In this document: positions 53,597 to 63,090 of the stretch, in pieces
How positions within the stretch are numbered: position 1 is the stretch's first letter
Layout of the letters: the number at the start of each line of letters is the position of its first letter
Source: Granulicella sp.
GTDB taxonomy: Bacteria; Acidobacteriota; Terriglobia; Terriglobales; Acidobacteriaceae
Length of the DNA: 64,000 nt
Assembly: GCA_025408425.1 (NCBI GenBank)
Contig: JANXYX010000036.1
Location: 62,001 to 126,000, forward strand
Direction of reading: 5' to 3'
Position numbers and translations under genes: made by a program
Notes under the pieces: generated by a model
Database searches by the model: none
The model's input: the letters and a program-made list of their open reading frames with translations, nothing else
Told to the model about the DNA's origin: nothing

Positions 53597-54487
53597 CTAC
53601 TCCGCAGCCTCGGGAGCGCGCATCGGTCCACCCTGATCTGCTCCGTCCACATCTGTACTGTCTTGCTCAGCGGCCACAGCCGCTTCCGCCGCTGCTACCG
53701 GCATAGTTCCCGGGTGCCCCTTCACGCGGACGACCGTAATCTTATCAAAGCCTTCCTTGAACGTAGGCGGCTTCAGACGCTCTGCCATCTTCTGCATCAC
53801 CTCATCCGTCACAGCACGATCCCGCTTGCTGTTTCGCTCCATGCATACGGAGAGCGGTACGTCGAAAAACACGGCCTGAACCTCGTAGCCGAAGCTCTTC
53901 GCCATCTTGATCCACTGTTTGCGCTCATGCGGGCTCAGATTCGTAGCATCCACATAGTTCCATGGCATCTTCGCAATCAACCGTGCTCGCAACAGGCTCC
54001 GCAGCGTACTGAAGACCAGCCCCTGGTAGCGCTGCTCCGTAATATCGTCAAACAACAACGTCCGCAGCAGGTCGCTCGACAGCGGAGTTACGCCCCGCCG
54101 TTTGTACCAGGTCGTCTTACCAGACCCCGGTAAACCAATCGTCAGCACCACATACCCACGAGGAGACTTAAGCGCAGTCGGCTCGGCCGGAGGAGTACTC
54201 AGGAACTCCGGCTGTGTCTCAACTTCGATCTTGCGTTCGGGCAAAGCAGGTTTAATCGGCGCGGCCACGGCAGCGGCCTGCGGCTCAATCATCGGCTCAA
54301 CGACTGTCACAGGATGCTGGGGCTCTGCCGGTAAAGCTGGCAATGCATCTGGGTAAGAAGGTCTCAGGGGAGCGGGCTGGTTTACAGGCAGCTCTTGCCC
54401 ACTCTTGCCGGTGGACTCCGACTCGTTCGGTCCACGTCTAGGGCGTCGTCTCATTTTTTCGCGTATCCATTCGCGCAGTTCGCGCAT
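53597..54487 (-). CDS. P-loop kinase of the polynucleotide-kinase-like (AAA_33) type
   Basis: Cytoplasmic protein of 296 aa. The N-terminal about 100 residues are Pro/Ala/Glu-rich and look disordered, starting from a basic helix (RELREWIREKMRRRPRRGP). The kinase domain begins with VVLTIGLPGSGKTTWYKRRG (Walker A GLPGSGKT), followed by PLSSDLLRTLLFDD, NYVDATNLSPHERKQWIKMA and SFGYEVQAVFFDVPLSVCME, ending with a lid-like KRDRAVTDEVMQKMAERLKP. This layout matches T4-polynucleotide-kinase-like and Zeta-like small kinases; the substrate could be a nucleic acid 5' end or a small molecule. The tail is acidic. ATG 54487 is chosen over an in-frame TTG at 54523. Confidence 0.82.
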   Translation of the reverse strand: MRELREWIREKMRRRPRRGPNESESTGKSGQELPVNQPAPLRPSYPDALPALPAEPQHPVTVVEPMIEPQAAAVAAPIKPALPERKIEVETQPEFLSTPPAEPTALKSPRGYVVLTIGLPGSGKTTWYKRRGVTPLSSDLLRTLLFDDITEQRYQGLVFSTLRSLLRARLIAKMPWNYVDATNLSPHERKQWIKMAKSFGYEVQAVFFDVPLSVCMERNSKRDRAVTDEVMQKMAERLKPPTFKEGFDKITVVRVKGHPGTMPVAAAEAAVAAEQDSTDVDGADQGGPMRAPEAAE

Positions 54488-54695
54488 ACCACGCTTGTAA
54501 CACAGCTCGGAACGCCGTCGCAAATCGCCGCACCTCCTCGAATACCCCTACCCACCCCCTACACTTCTCAGCCGTTATTTATTGCGCGGCCTCTGCCCCA
54601 GTGATAGCATCCCGTTCTGATGGGATGCGAGACTCCCCGCCGCGTTCTACAATCAATACATATATCGCGTCACTACGACAGGAGCATTCGCAATC

Positions 54696-55703
<1,008 letters not shown>

Positions 55704-56031
55704 TCAATTCACTAACGCGAATCCAAGGCAGCGCTTCCGGTCGTAAACGGGACGCTGCCTTTTTTCTTAACAACGAAACCCATCACGCCCGTCAAGTTTC
55801 AGGAACTCACCCTCCTTAGAGGAACACTGACGCTAACACCACCGACTCTCCCGCGTTGACTTTCTCGTAACGTCCGGAGCCACCCTAGTTAGTGCAGTTG
55901 CCTCAAACTTTGAGGAGTTCTATACCACGCAGGGCTATTGCGATCCCGACTCTGTATCACGTCAAATGAATGACGGACAGAAGTTGATGGATCGTAATCA
56001 GTCACTCTATTTTAAAGAAATCTGCTAATAG
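55704..56031. other. Intergenic region after gapA
   Basis: The first 60 bases hold the gapA terminator. The rest (55767-56031), up to the EAL gene, has no recognised gene or palindrome. It must contain the promoter of the EAL-PAS-PAS gene; the last 60 bases are AT-rich. Confidence 0.4.
55725..55766 (+). terminator. Intrinsic terminator of gapA
   Basis: AAGGCAGCG and CGCTGCCTT form a perfect 9-base stem. The 19-base loop has extra weak pairing, and the stem is followed by TTTTTCTT. It starts 21 bases after the gapA stop. Confidence 0.85.
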
Positions 56032-57720
56032 ATGACAGTAAAACGGACTGACCTCAAAACTGAACTCCGCAAGGCCCTCAAAAACGGAGAGATAGTCCCC
56101 TACTTTCAACCGCTCGTTCAAATACGAACTGGCGTCGTCTCGGGATTCGAAGTTCTGGCAAGATGGCCCCACCCGGTTCGAGGCATGGTCCCACCCGATG
56201 AGTTCATCCCCCTCTGCGAGCAGGCGGGCCTCATCGGAGAGTTGACGGAGACAATACTGCTACAAGCCTTTGCTGCCGCCGCCGCACTTCCAATCAACAT
56301 CAAACTCTCCGTCAATATTTCCCCAATTCAACTGCGTGACGCTTCCCTCCCGCAGCAGATTCGCCGCGCCGCCGAACAGGGAGCCTTTCCGCTCGACCAC
56401 CTCACTGCTGAGATCACTGAGAGTGCTCTTGTCCACAATCTGGAACAGGCCAGTTCAATCGCAGCAGAGCTCAAGAATGTCGGCGTCAAGCTCGCTCTCG
56501 ATGACTTTGGTACCGGCTACTCCAGCCTCCGGAATCTTCAGGCAATTCCTTTTGACGAATTGAAGGTCGATCGCAGCTTCGTCAACTCGATGATCAGCAA
56601 TCGAGATAGCCGCAAAATCGTCGCGGCGGTGATTGGTTTGGGCCAGAGCCTCAACCTGACCACCGTTGGCGAGGGTGTTGAAACCATCGAACAAGCTGAC
56701 ATGTTACTTTGGCTCGGCTGCGAACTGGGCCAGGGATGGCTCTACGGGCGAGCAGTTTCAGCTCCGTACATTTCTCAAACCCTCTCCGCAAGGTTGCCGG
56801 CCGCCTGCGATTCGCGCGGCAAATCGCCAACATCAGACTTGGTTGCTTATCTAGAGCAGCTTCCCTCCCAGCGGCGGGCTCAGTATCAGGCCATTTACGA
56901 TGGTGCCCCAGTCGGTCTCTGCTATCTCGATACCGAATTTCGATACGTGAGTATCAATCAGCGTCTCGCTGATATTAATGGGGCTTCTGTGGCCGCTCAT
57001 ATCGGTCATAGAGTGGCGGAAATCGTAACGCCAGACTTCTACTCTGAGATCGAGCCATACTTCCTCCGCGCCCTGAAAGGAGAAGCGGTCTTAGGAGTCG
57101 ATATCACGAGAGCCAGGCCGCACGAGGCCCCAGGGCACATGACAATCCTTATCCACTACCAGCCAGCACGGGATGAGGCCGGCGAAGTCGTTGGAATCTC
57201 TATTGCAGTCGTGGATATTACGAAATTTAAGCAGGCAGAGGAAGCTCTGCGCGAGAGTGAGGATCACTACCGTCATATGGTCCACTCCAATCCTCAGATT
57301 CCCTGGGTCATGGATTCCGACGGCGTCAATACGGAGGTGGGCCCGCAGTGGGGACAAATTACCGGGCAGACTATCGAACAGATCGCGAACATGGGATACC
57401 TCGAAGTAATTCATCCGGAAGATGTAGCAGCCTTTACCCCAACGGTTCGAAACGCGATCAAAACCGGCAATCCGATTGATATCGAATACCGCATCCGCAA
57501 AAAAGAGGGAGGATGGCTCTGGATGCGTTCGCGCGGCAAGGCGCGGAGAGGTCCAGATGGCGAGATCCTCCGTTGGTATGGAACGACCGAAGATGCCGAC
57601 GACCATAAGAAAGTAAAGCATGCTCTCCGCGAAGCTCGGGCGAAACTGAGGGCGCTGCTTGAGGAGAAGCAGCATCTCAATACGGTAACCGTAGACTCGT
57701 TGTTGCAGATTACGGACTAA
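56032..57720 (+). CDS. EAL-domain cyclic-di-GMP phosphodiesterase with C-terminal PAS-PAS
   Basis: Protein of 562 aa, no membrane segment. The EAL domain is at the N-terminus (about 15-245) with EVLAR in place of EALLR, VNISPIQL, AEITES, LALDDFGTGYSSLRNL, LKVDRSFV and VGEGVETIEQADML. All acidic and Lys residues used for metal binding and catalysis appear present, so activity against cyclic di-GMP is expected. Two PAS domains follow, YQAIYDGAPVGLCYLDTEFR (about 280-400) and YRHMVHSNPQIPWVMDSDGV with YRIRKKEGGWLWMRSRGKAR (about 415-535). The end is a coiled coil. Usually PAS domains lie before EAL and a GGDEF domain is present; here the order is reversed and no GGDEF exists. Confidence 0.92.
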   Translation: MTVKRTDLKTELRKALKNGEIVPYFQPLVQIRTGVVSGFEVLARWPHPVRGMVPPDEFIPLCEQAGLIGELTETILLQAFAAAAALPINIKLSVNISPIQLRDASLPQQIRRAAEQGAFPLDHLTAEITESALVHNLEQASSIAAELKNVGVKLALDDFGTGYSSLRNLQAIPFDELKVDRSFVNSMISNRDSRKIVAAVIGLGQSLNLTTVGEGVETIEQADMLLWLGCELGQGWLYGRAVSAPYISQTLSARLPAACDSRGKSPTSDLVAYLEQLPSQRRAQYQAIYDGAPVGLCYLDTEFRYVSINQRLADINGASVAAHIGHRVAEIVTPDFYSEIEPYFLRALKGEAVLGVDITRARPHEAPGHMTILIHYQPARDEAGEVVGISIAVVDITKFKQAEEALRESEDHYRHMVHSNPQIPWVMDSDGVNTEVGPQWGQITGQTIEQIANMGYLEVIHPEDVAAFTPTVRNAIKTGNPIDIEYRIRKKEGGWLWMRSRGKARRGPDGEILRWYGTTEDADDHKKVKHALREARAKLRALLEEKQHLNTVTVDSLLQITD

Positions 57721-57833
57721 TCCGGATTTCTCTGCGTAATACGTCTGCGATTGCTCCCGCTCCCAGCCAACGCGGCCTGTACCGCCACCCTAATCAAATC
57801 GTCGTCGCAAGTCCTCTACAGCATCCAACACTC

Positions 57834-58211
57834 ATGACCCAGCGCACCAACATCCCCGGCACCTCCCCCTACGAGCCCATCATCGGCTTCTCCCGCGCCG
57901 TCCGTATCGGCAACCACGTCCACGTCTCCGGAACCGGCCCCGTAGGCGCAGATAGCGGCGACGTAGCTCAGCAGACCGAGCAATGCCTCACCCTCATCGC
58001 CACCGCTCTCCAGAACGCCGGAAGCTCCATCGAGCACGTCTACCGCACCCGCATGTACCTCACCCACACTGAAGACTGGGAAGCCGCAGGCCGCATTCAC
58101 GGCAAGTTCTTCTCCATCACCCGCCCCGCCGCAACCATCGTCGTCGTCGCGGCCCTGCTCAATCCGGCCTGGCGCATAGAAATTGAAGCCGACGCCTTCA
58201 TCCCTGCGTAG
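57834..58211 (+). CDS. RidA/YjgF-family protein
   Basis: Small trimeric cytoplasmic protein of 125 aa, expected to hydrolyse reactive enamine/imine intermediates or to act in a related detoxification step. Family pattern: SPYEPIIGFSRAVRIGNHVH, VSGTGPVGADSGDVAQQTEQ, ALQNAGSSIEHVYRTRMYLT and PAATIVVVAALLNPAWRIEI. The Arg conserved in deaminating RidA proteins is present in VYRTRMYLT; the C-terminal part has EIEADAFIP. It ends 24 bases before pgk, so it is likely co-transcribed with pgk and tpiA. Confidence 0.9.
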   Translation: MTQRTNIPGTSPYEPIIGFSRAVRIGNHVHVSGTGPVGADSGDVAQQTEQCLTLIATALQNAGSSIEHVYRTRMYLTHTEDWEAAGRIHGKFFSITRPAATIVVVAALLNPAWRIEIEADAFIPA

Positions 58212-58235
58212 CCTTGCAGGCCGTAGAATATTAGC

Positions 58236-59447
58236 ATGCCGAAGCTTTCCATTCGTGACCTCGATCTGGCCCACAAGCGCGTCCTCATCCGCGTAGACTT
58301 CAACGTTCCGCTCAAAGATGGCGTCATCACCGACGACACCCGTATCCGCGAGACCATCCCCACCATTGAGTACGCCCTGCGCCGCAAGGCCCGCGTCATC
58401 CTCTGCTCCCACCTCGGCCGCCCCAAGGGCAAGCCTGTCGAAAGCATGAGCCTCCGGCCCGTCGTCGATCGTCTCCGCGAACTTCTCGACCACGTCATCG
58501 ATCTGGACGAAAACGTAGCCTTCTCGCCCGATTGCGTCGGCGAAGTTGCCACCGAACTGGCTGATAACCTCGAGTCCGGCCAGACCCTCCTCCTCGAAAA
58601 CCTCCGCTTCCACGCCGAAGAAGAAGCCAACGACCCCGCCTTCGCCCAACAGCTCGCCAGCCTCTGCGATATCTACGTCAATGACGCCTTCGGCAGCGCC
58701 CACCGCGCCCACGCCTCCACCGAGGGCATCACGCACTTCGTCGAACAGTCCGCCGCCGGCCTTCTCATGAACAAGGAGCTCGAATACCTCGGCAAGGCTG
58801 TCACCGATCCCATCAAGCCCTTCGTCGCCATCATCGGCGGAGCCAAGGTCTCCGACAAGATCATGGTCATCGACAACCTCCTCAACAAGGCCGACGCCAT
58901 CATCATCGGCGGAGGCATGGCCTACACCTTCCTCAACGCGCAAGGTCAGTCCACCGGCAAGTCTCTCGTCGAAACCGACAAGCTCGATATCGCCAAGGCC
59001 GCGCTCAAGAAGGCCCAGGCCAACGGCGTCCGCTTCCTGCTGCCCATTGACCACGTCCTCGCGGACAAGTTCGCTCCCGACGCCAAGACCACACTCTTTG
59101 ACGGCACCGGCGCCTTCCCCGCGGATCTCATGGCTCTCGACATCGGCCCCAAATCCATCGCGATCTTCTCAAAGGAAATCGCCGACGCCAACACCATCAT
59201 CTGGAACGGCCCCATGGGCGTATTCGAGATGCCGGCATTCGCCAAGGGCACCAACGCCATCGCCCACGCCGTAGCCGACAACCGTAACGCCACCACCATC
59301 GTCGGCGGCGGAGACTCCGTAGCCGCCGTCCAGCAATCCGGCGTCGCCTCCAAAATCACCCACATCTCCACCGGCGGAGGAGCCAGTCTCGAATTCCTCG
59401 AAGGCAAAACCCTACCCGGCGTTGCTGCCCTCACCGATAAGATCTAA
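58236..59447 (+). CDS. pgk: Phosphoglycerate kinase
   Basis: Glycolytic enzyme of 403 aa. Substrate-binding text [60 protein letters not shown] and [20 protein letters not shown] at the N-terminal lobe. The nucleotide lobe has [53 protein letters not shown] and [20 protein letters not shown]. Complete and of normal length. A GDSVAAV...[16 protein letters not shown] end is typical. It follows ridA by 24 bases and precedes tpiA by 81 bases on the same strand. Confidence 0.97.
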   Translation: MPKLSIRDLDLAHKRVLIRVDFNVPLKDGVITDDTRIRETIPTIEYALRRKARVILCSHLGRPKGKPVESMSLRPVVDRLRELLDHVIDLDENVAFSPDCVGEVATELADNLESGQTLLLENLRFHAEEEANDPAFAQQLASLCDIYVNDAFGSAHRAHASTEGITHFVEQSAAGLLMNKELEYLGKAVTDPIKPFVAIIGGAKVSDKIMVIDNLLNKADAIIIGGGMAYTFLNAQGQSTGKSLVETDKLDIAKAALKKAQANGVRFLLPIDHVLADKFAPDAKTTLFDGTGAFPADLMALDIGPKSIAIFSKEIADANTIIWNGPMGVFEMPAFAKGTNAIAHAVADNRNATTIVGGGDSVAAVQQSGVASKITHISTGGGASLEFLEGKTLPGVAALTDKI

Positions 59448-59528
59448 GCTCCGTCGTCAGCCCTTGATCTGCATCGCGCCGTCCCAAGCCCCCAACTACC
59501 CCTCAAGAAATGGAAGATCAAACCCCAA

Positions 59529-60287
59529 ATGCGTAAGCCACTAATCGCCGCCAACTGGAAGATGTTCAAGACCCCTGCGGAAGCCGTAGCCTTCACCGAC
59601 GCCTTCATTCCGCTAGTCGCCGCCCAGCACCACGCGGACATCGTCCTCTGCCCCGCCACAACCTCGCTCTCCGCCACCATCGAGGCCACACGCAACACCA
59701 ATGTCCACATCGGCGCACAGAACATGCACTGGCTCGATAACGGAGCCTACACCGGCGAGACCTCGCCCCTTATGCTCACCGCCATCGGAGCAACTCACGT
59801 CCTCATCGGCCACTCCGAGCGCCGCCAATACTTCAACGAGACCGACGAGACCGTCAACCTCAAGCTCAAGGCCGCTCTCGCTCACAATCTCATCCCCATC
59901 GTCTGCGTAGGCGAGCAGCTTGCCGAGCGCGAGGCCGAAGTCACCGCTGAAGTCCTCCAGCGCCAGGTCTCCGCCGCGCTCACCGACATCAACCCCGCCC
60001 GCGCCACTCCTATCGTCTTCGCCTACGAGCCCGTCTGGGCCATCGGCACCGGCCGCACCGCCACCCCCCAGATCGCCGAGGAAGCCCACAAGATCGTTCG
60101 CGCCCAGATCGCCGTATCCCTCGGCGCCGAACTCGCCGCATCGATCCGCATCCTCTACGGCGGCTCAGTCAAGCCGGATAATGCAGCCAGCCTCTACGCC
60201 GTCGCCGACATCGACGGAGCCCTCGTAGGCGGTGCCAGCCTCGATCCCACCAGCTTCGCCCAGATCGTCATCAACTCCGTAGCCTAG
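59529..60287 (+). CDS. tpiA: Triosephosphate isomerase
   Basis: Glycolytic enzyme of 252 aa. Catalytic Lys in AANWKMFKTPAEA (residue 11), His in VLIGHSERRQYFNETDETVN and Glu in FAYEPVWAIGTGRTATPQIA; the phosphate-binding loop is ILYGGSVKPDNAASLYAVAD. Complete and normal length. It is the last gene of the ridA-pgk-tpiA group, ended by a very strong hairpin at 60303. Confidence 0.97.
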   Translation: MRKPLIAANWKMFKTPAEAVAFTDAFIPLVAAQHHADIVLCPATTSLSATIEATRNTNVHIGAQNMHWLDNGAYTGETSPLMLTAIGATHVLIGHSERRQYFNETDETVNLKLKAALAHNLIPIVCVGEQLAEREAEVTAEVLQRQVSAALTDINPARATPIVFAYEPVWAIGTGRTATPQIAEEAHKIVRAQIAVSLGAELAASIRILYGGSVKPDNAASLYAVADIDGALVGGASLDPTSFAQIVINSVA

Positions 60288-60302
60288 TCAACGCGATTAA
60301 CT

Positions 60303-60339
60303 AAGAAGGCCCATGCAGATCATCTGCATGGGCCTTCTT
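60303..60339 (+). terminator. Strong hairpin terminator after tpiA
   Basis: An 18-base perfect stem: AAGAAGGCCCATGCAGAT pairs with ATCTGCATGGGCCTTCTT around a single C. It starts 15 bases after the tpiA stop. It is palindromic in both directions, so it can also end transcription from the minus-strand genes at 60366-61202. Confidence 0.85.
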
Positions 60340-60365
60340 ATCTTCGATTCAAACTCAGTCAAACT

Positions 60366-60542
60366 CTACCGGCGATCATCCCTGTCATATCGGTGATAGT
60401 GACGACGATGACGATAATAACGACGATGATGGCGGTGTCCAATCTCGACCACAACCTGCGCATCCGCCGCTGTCGGCAATACCCCAGCCAGCACGAACAA
60501 CAAAGCCAATCCCATCAACCAACGGCCGACACGTGCCTTCAA
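60366..60542 (-). CDS. Tiny secreted His/Arg-rich peptide
   Basis: Open frame of 58 codons from TTG 60542, with AGGAGAA 5-6 nt upstream. It encodes a perfect signal peptide (GRWLMGLALLFVLAGVLPTA, cleavage near ADAQ). The mature part is about 28 residues (VVVEIGHRHHRRYYRHRRHY followed by HRYDRDDRR), made almost only of His, Arg, Tyr and Asp. This could bind metal ions or an acidic polymer, or be a small cationic envelope peptide. It lies 81 bases after lepB on the same strand. I know no named family. Confidence 0.72.
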   Translation of the reverse strand: MKARVGRWLMGLALLFVLAGVLPTAADAQVVVEIGHRHHRRYYRHRRHYHRYDRDDRR

Positions 60543-60623
60543 AATAATTCTCCTGAAATCTTCTCAACTAGATAGATGGCATCAACCTCCACCCCAGTTG
60601 TTAAGCAGCAGGAAATATCTCTG

Positions 60624-61202
60624 TTACCGCACCACGCCCGCCTGATCCATCGGCCAATAGACAAATGCAGCCTTCCCATAAATCAGGGTTCGGTCCACTG
60701 GTCCGAAGTCACGGCTATCGCTCGAAATCGAGCGATGGTCGCCCATCACCCAATACTCATGCGTTGGCAGCACCGTATCCGGCTGCGAACGGCTGTCTTC
60801 AAATCGTACCGGCACGTAGCTCTCATCGATGGGTTTGCCATTTACAAACACCCGCCCCTGCTCGATCCGCAGATCGTCTCCCGGCACCGCAATTACCCGC
60901 TTGATGTAGCTCTTCGTATGATCGTGCGGATACAGAAAAACCACCACATCGCCGCGGTGGATCTCCCCCACCCGATACGCCATCTTGTTCACAAATAGAC
61001 GATCCTGATCCTGCAGCATCGGCAGCATGCTCGTCCCTTCCACCCTCACCGGCTGATACAGAAACATGATGATGAAGGCCGACGCCACTACCGACACGGC
61101 CATATCCCGCACCCAGGAGTGCAGGGCATTCTTCTGCGGCACTACCGGCGTGCTCTCACCATCCGCTGCCTTCATTATCTCTTGCTCATTCCCGTCGCTC
61201 AT
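60624..61202 (-). CDS. lepB: Signal peptidase I
   Basis: Inner-membrane serine protease of 192 aa that removes signal peptides from exported proteins. One membrane helix at about 34-50 (MAVSVVASAFIIMFLYQ). Catalytic Ser58 in VEGTSMLPML and Lys101 in SYIKRVIAVPGDDLRIEQGR; the later boxes are NGKPIDESYVP and HEYWVMGDHRSISSDSRDFG. The protein is short, as usual for single-helix bacterial forms. The N-terminal 28 residues are polar. With so many exported proteins in this window it is an obvious housekeeping partner. Confidence 0.95.
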   Translation of the reverse strand: MSDGNEQEIMKAADGESTPVVPQKNALHSWVRDMAVSVVASAFIIMFLYQPVRVEGTSMLPMLQDQDRLFVNKMAYRVGEIHRGDVVVFLYPHDHTKSYIKRVIAVPGDDLRIEQGRVFVNGKPIDESYVPVRFEDSRSQPDTVLPTHEYWVMGDHRSISSDSRDFGPVDRTLIYGKAAFVYWPMDQAGVVR

Positions 61203-61456
61203 CGGCCCGCTCTCTTTTGTGATTCTTCTATCTTACTTGGACGTTCCAGAATCGTCATCGCCAACCGCCAGTCCCATCTGATCCACCGCCCCACGACACC
61301 TACTTCTCCTCACCTGCCCATCCCGCTAAAACTTAACCTTTTGCTTGCGCCTTACTACTGGTATAAGTCAACTCAAAGCTTTGTTTCCGCATCAACCTTC
61401 GTTAGAGCTAGAATCAAGAGAGACTTATCTTTTCAAAGCCGTAGCAGGATCTACTT

Positions 61457-62419
61457 ATGGCCACACTTACCATGCTCGAGCCCGTACCCTCCAAAGCGCC
61501 CCGCGCCATTGCCGACCTCAAGGACCTCGTCACTGAGACCTCCAATGCTGCATCCGCAGACCTGGACACCAAGTCTGCACTCGAGATCGCGCGCATCATC
61601 AATCACGAAGACGCGAAGGTCACTGCCGCCGTCAAGAAGGCACTACCCGAAATCGCGATCGTGATCGACACCGTCGCGCGCTCTCTCCGTGACGGCGGTC
61701 GTCTCATCTACGTCGGCGCCGGTTCCAGCGGACGCATCTCTTCGCTCGACGCCTCTGAGTGTCCGCCCACCTTCTCCACTGCTCCCTCGCAGGTCCAATA
61801 CATCATGGCTGGCGGCCCCAAGGCTCTTGCCTCCGCCTCAGACGTCAACGAGGACTCTCCTGAGATCGGCCAGCGCGACATCGCCCGCCGCCGCCCCACC
61901 CGCAAGGACATCGTCATCGGCGTCTCCGCCAGCGGCCGCACCCCCTACGTCGTCGGTGCAGTTGAATACGCGCGCGCCCGCGGTGCCAAAACCGCCTGCG
62001 TCACCTGCAACCCCAACACCCCTCTCGCCGAAGTCTCCGACACCACCATCGTCGCTGAAGTCGGTCCCGAGGTCATCTCAGGCTCCACCCGCATGAAGGC
62101 CTCCACCGCCCAGAAGATGATCCTCAACATGATCACCACCGGCGCCATGACCCGCCTCGGCTACGTCTACGACAACCTCATGGTCAACGTGCACATGAAG
62201 AACGCGAAGCTCGTAGAGCGCGGCATCCGCGTCCTCATGAAGGTCTGCGAGATCGACCGCGATACCGCCATCCGCACCATCAAGTCCGCAGGAAAATCCA
62301 TCCCCATTGCAGTGGTCATGCTCAAGGCCAACGTAGACAAGATGGAAGCCGTCCGCCGTCTGGCCAAATCCGACGGCAACGTCCGCCTCGCCATCGACGA
62401 CTCCCGCCTCGAACTCTAA
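61457..62419 (+). CDS. murQ: N-acetylmuramic acid 6-phosphate etherase
   Basis: Cytoplasmic SIS-domain enzyme of 320 aa that cleaves the lactyl ether of MurNAc-6-phosphate during recycling of peptidoglycan. Motifs: VGAGSSGRISSLDASECPPT (substrate binding), DIVIGVSASGRTPYVVGAVE (second SIS motif), PEVISGSTRMKASTAQKMIL and MVNVHMKNAKLVERGIRVL. Length normal. The gene stands alone; no anmK, nagZ or PTS gene is adjacent. A stem-loop follows at 62437. Confidence 0.95.
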   Translation: MATLTMLEPVPSKAPRAIADLKDLVTETSNAASADLDTKSALEIARIINHEDAKVTAAVKKALPEIAIVIDTVARSLRDGGRLIYVGAGSSGRISSLDASECPPTFSTAPSQVQYIMAGGPKALASASDVNEDSPEIGQRDIARRRPTRKDIVIGVSASGRTPYVVGAVEYARARGAKTACVTCNPNTPLAEVSDTTIVAEVGPEVISGSTRMKASTAQKMILNMITTGAMTRLGYVYDNLMVNVHMKNAKLVERGIRVLMKVCEIDRDTAIRTIKSAGKSIPIAVVMLKANVDKMEAVRRLAKSDGNVRLAIDDSRLEL

Positions 62420-62436
62420 CCTCAGATCCCACCCAG

Positions 62437-62468
62437 CTATCCGTCGTCTCGACCGAAGCGACGGATAG
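62437..62468 (+). terminator. Hairpin after murQ
   Basis: CTATCCGTCG and CGACGGATAG form a perfect 10-base stem with a 12-base loop, starting 18 bases after the murQ stop. There is no long T-run after it. Confidence 0.6.
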
Positions 62469-62545
62469 TCTCATCGTCCGTCGCGCAGTGGAGCATTTTG
62501 CCTCTGTCGTTGCCCTTCGTTCGTCATCCCGCAGGCACTAGCCCG

Positions 62546-62938
62546 CTATGACTTGTTCTCCGCATCCTTTGCCATCTGCTCGTGCATATCCCCAAGCTCT
62601 TTCATCTTGGCCGCCGTGTCCTTGAAAGATTGGACGAAGTAGTCGCAATGGTCCACGGTACCTTTTGCCATCTTGGGTGAGTTGGTCATAGGGTTCTTCC
62701 GGTAAGCCGCTGCCAGTTCCTCATGCTGCTTGGATTGCGCAAGATAATACTTTGCTTGTCCGTCATAATACCGAGCGAGACGGCGATGTTCCGCCGGCGT
62801 CTTGGCGGTTGCGGCAAGGGCGATCAACTGATCCTTGCTCAATCGATCGTGCCTCGAATGCGAGTCGGATTGCGCAAACGCTGGAATGGCAACTGTAAGT
62901 GCAAGCAGCACGAACACTAGTCTGTATAAACGTTTCAT
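62546..62938 (-). CDS. Small secreted helical protein, uncharacterised
   Basis: Exported protein of 130 aa with signal peptide YRLVFVLLALTVAIPAFAQ. The mature part is entirely helical by pattern: RLSKDQLIALAATAKTPAEH, RRLARYYDGQAKYYLAQSKQ, HEELAAAYRKNPMTNSPKMA, TVDHCDYFVQSFKDTAAKMK and ELGDMHEQMAKDAENKS. Repeated H-x2-LA and HE-x-A/M-A motifs and one Cys (HCDY) recur, from memory, in acidobacterial secreted proteins of unknown role. They could form a metal-binding helical bundle. It is read away from the sulfatase at 63091, both on the minus strand. Confidence 0.8.
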   Translation of the reverse strand: MKRLYRLVFVLLALTVAIPAFAQSDSHSRHDRLSKDQLIALAATAKTPAEHRRLARYYDGQAKYYLAQSKQHEELAAAYRKNPMTNSPKMAKGTVDHCDYFVQSFKDTAAKMKELGDMHEQMAKDAENKS

Positions 62939-63090
62939 CTTGAATCACCAACGGTCACTTTCTGGGCGCGGGTTCAATGCCGCGTCGCCCAACAGAGTGT
63001 CGCACCGCGAGTTCCGCAAGTCTGTGACGAGAATCACCAGTCTCTTCGATAACAGGCTCGCGCAACCAATCCACCGCCCCGCGCACAAAC

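Noticed and set aside
57816-59054. A 412-codon minus-strand frame opposite ridA and pgk
   Set aside because: It is Gly/Asp/Val-rich shadow text of highly C-biased pgk; no domain, no ribosome site.
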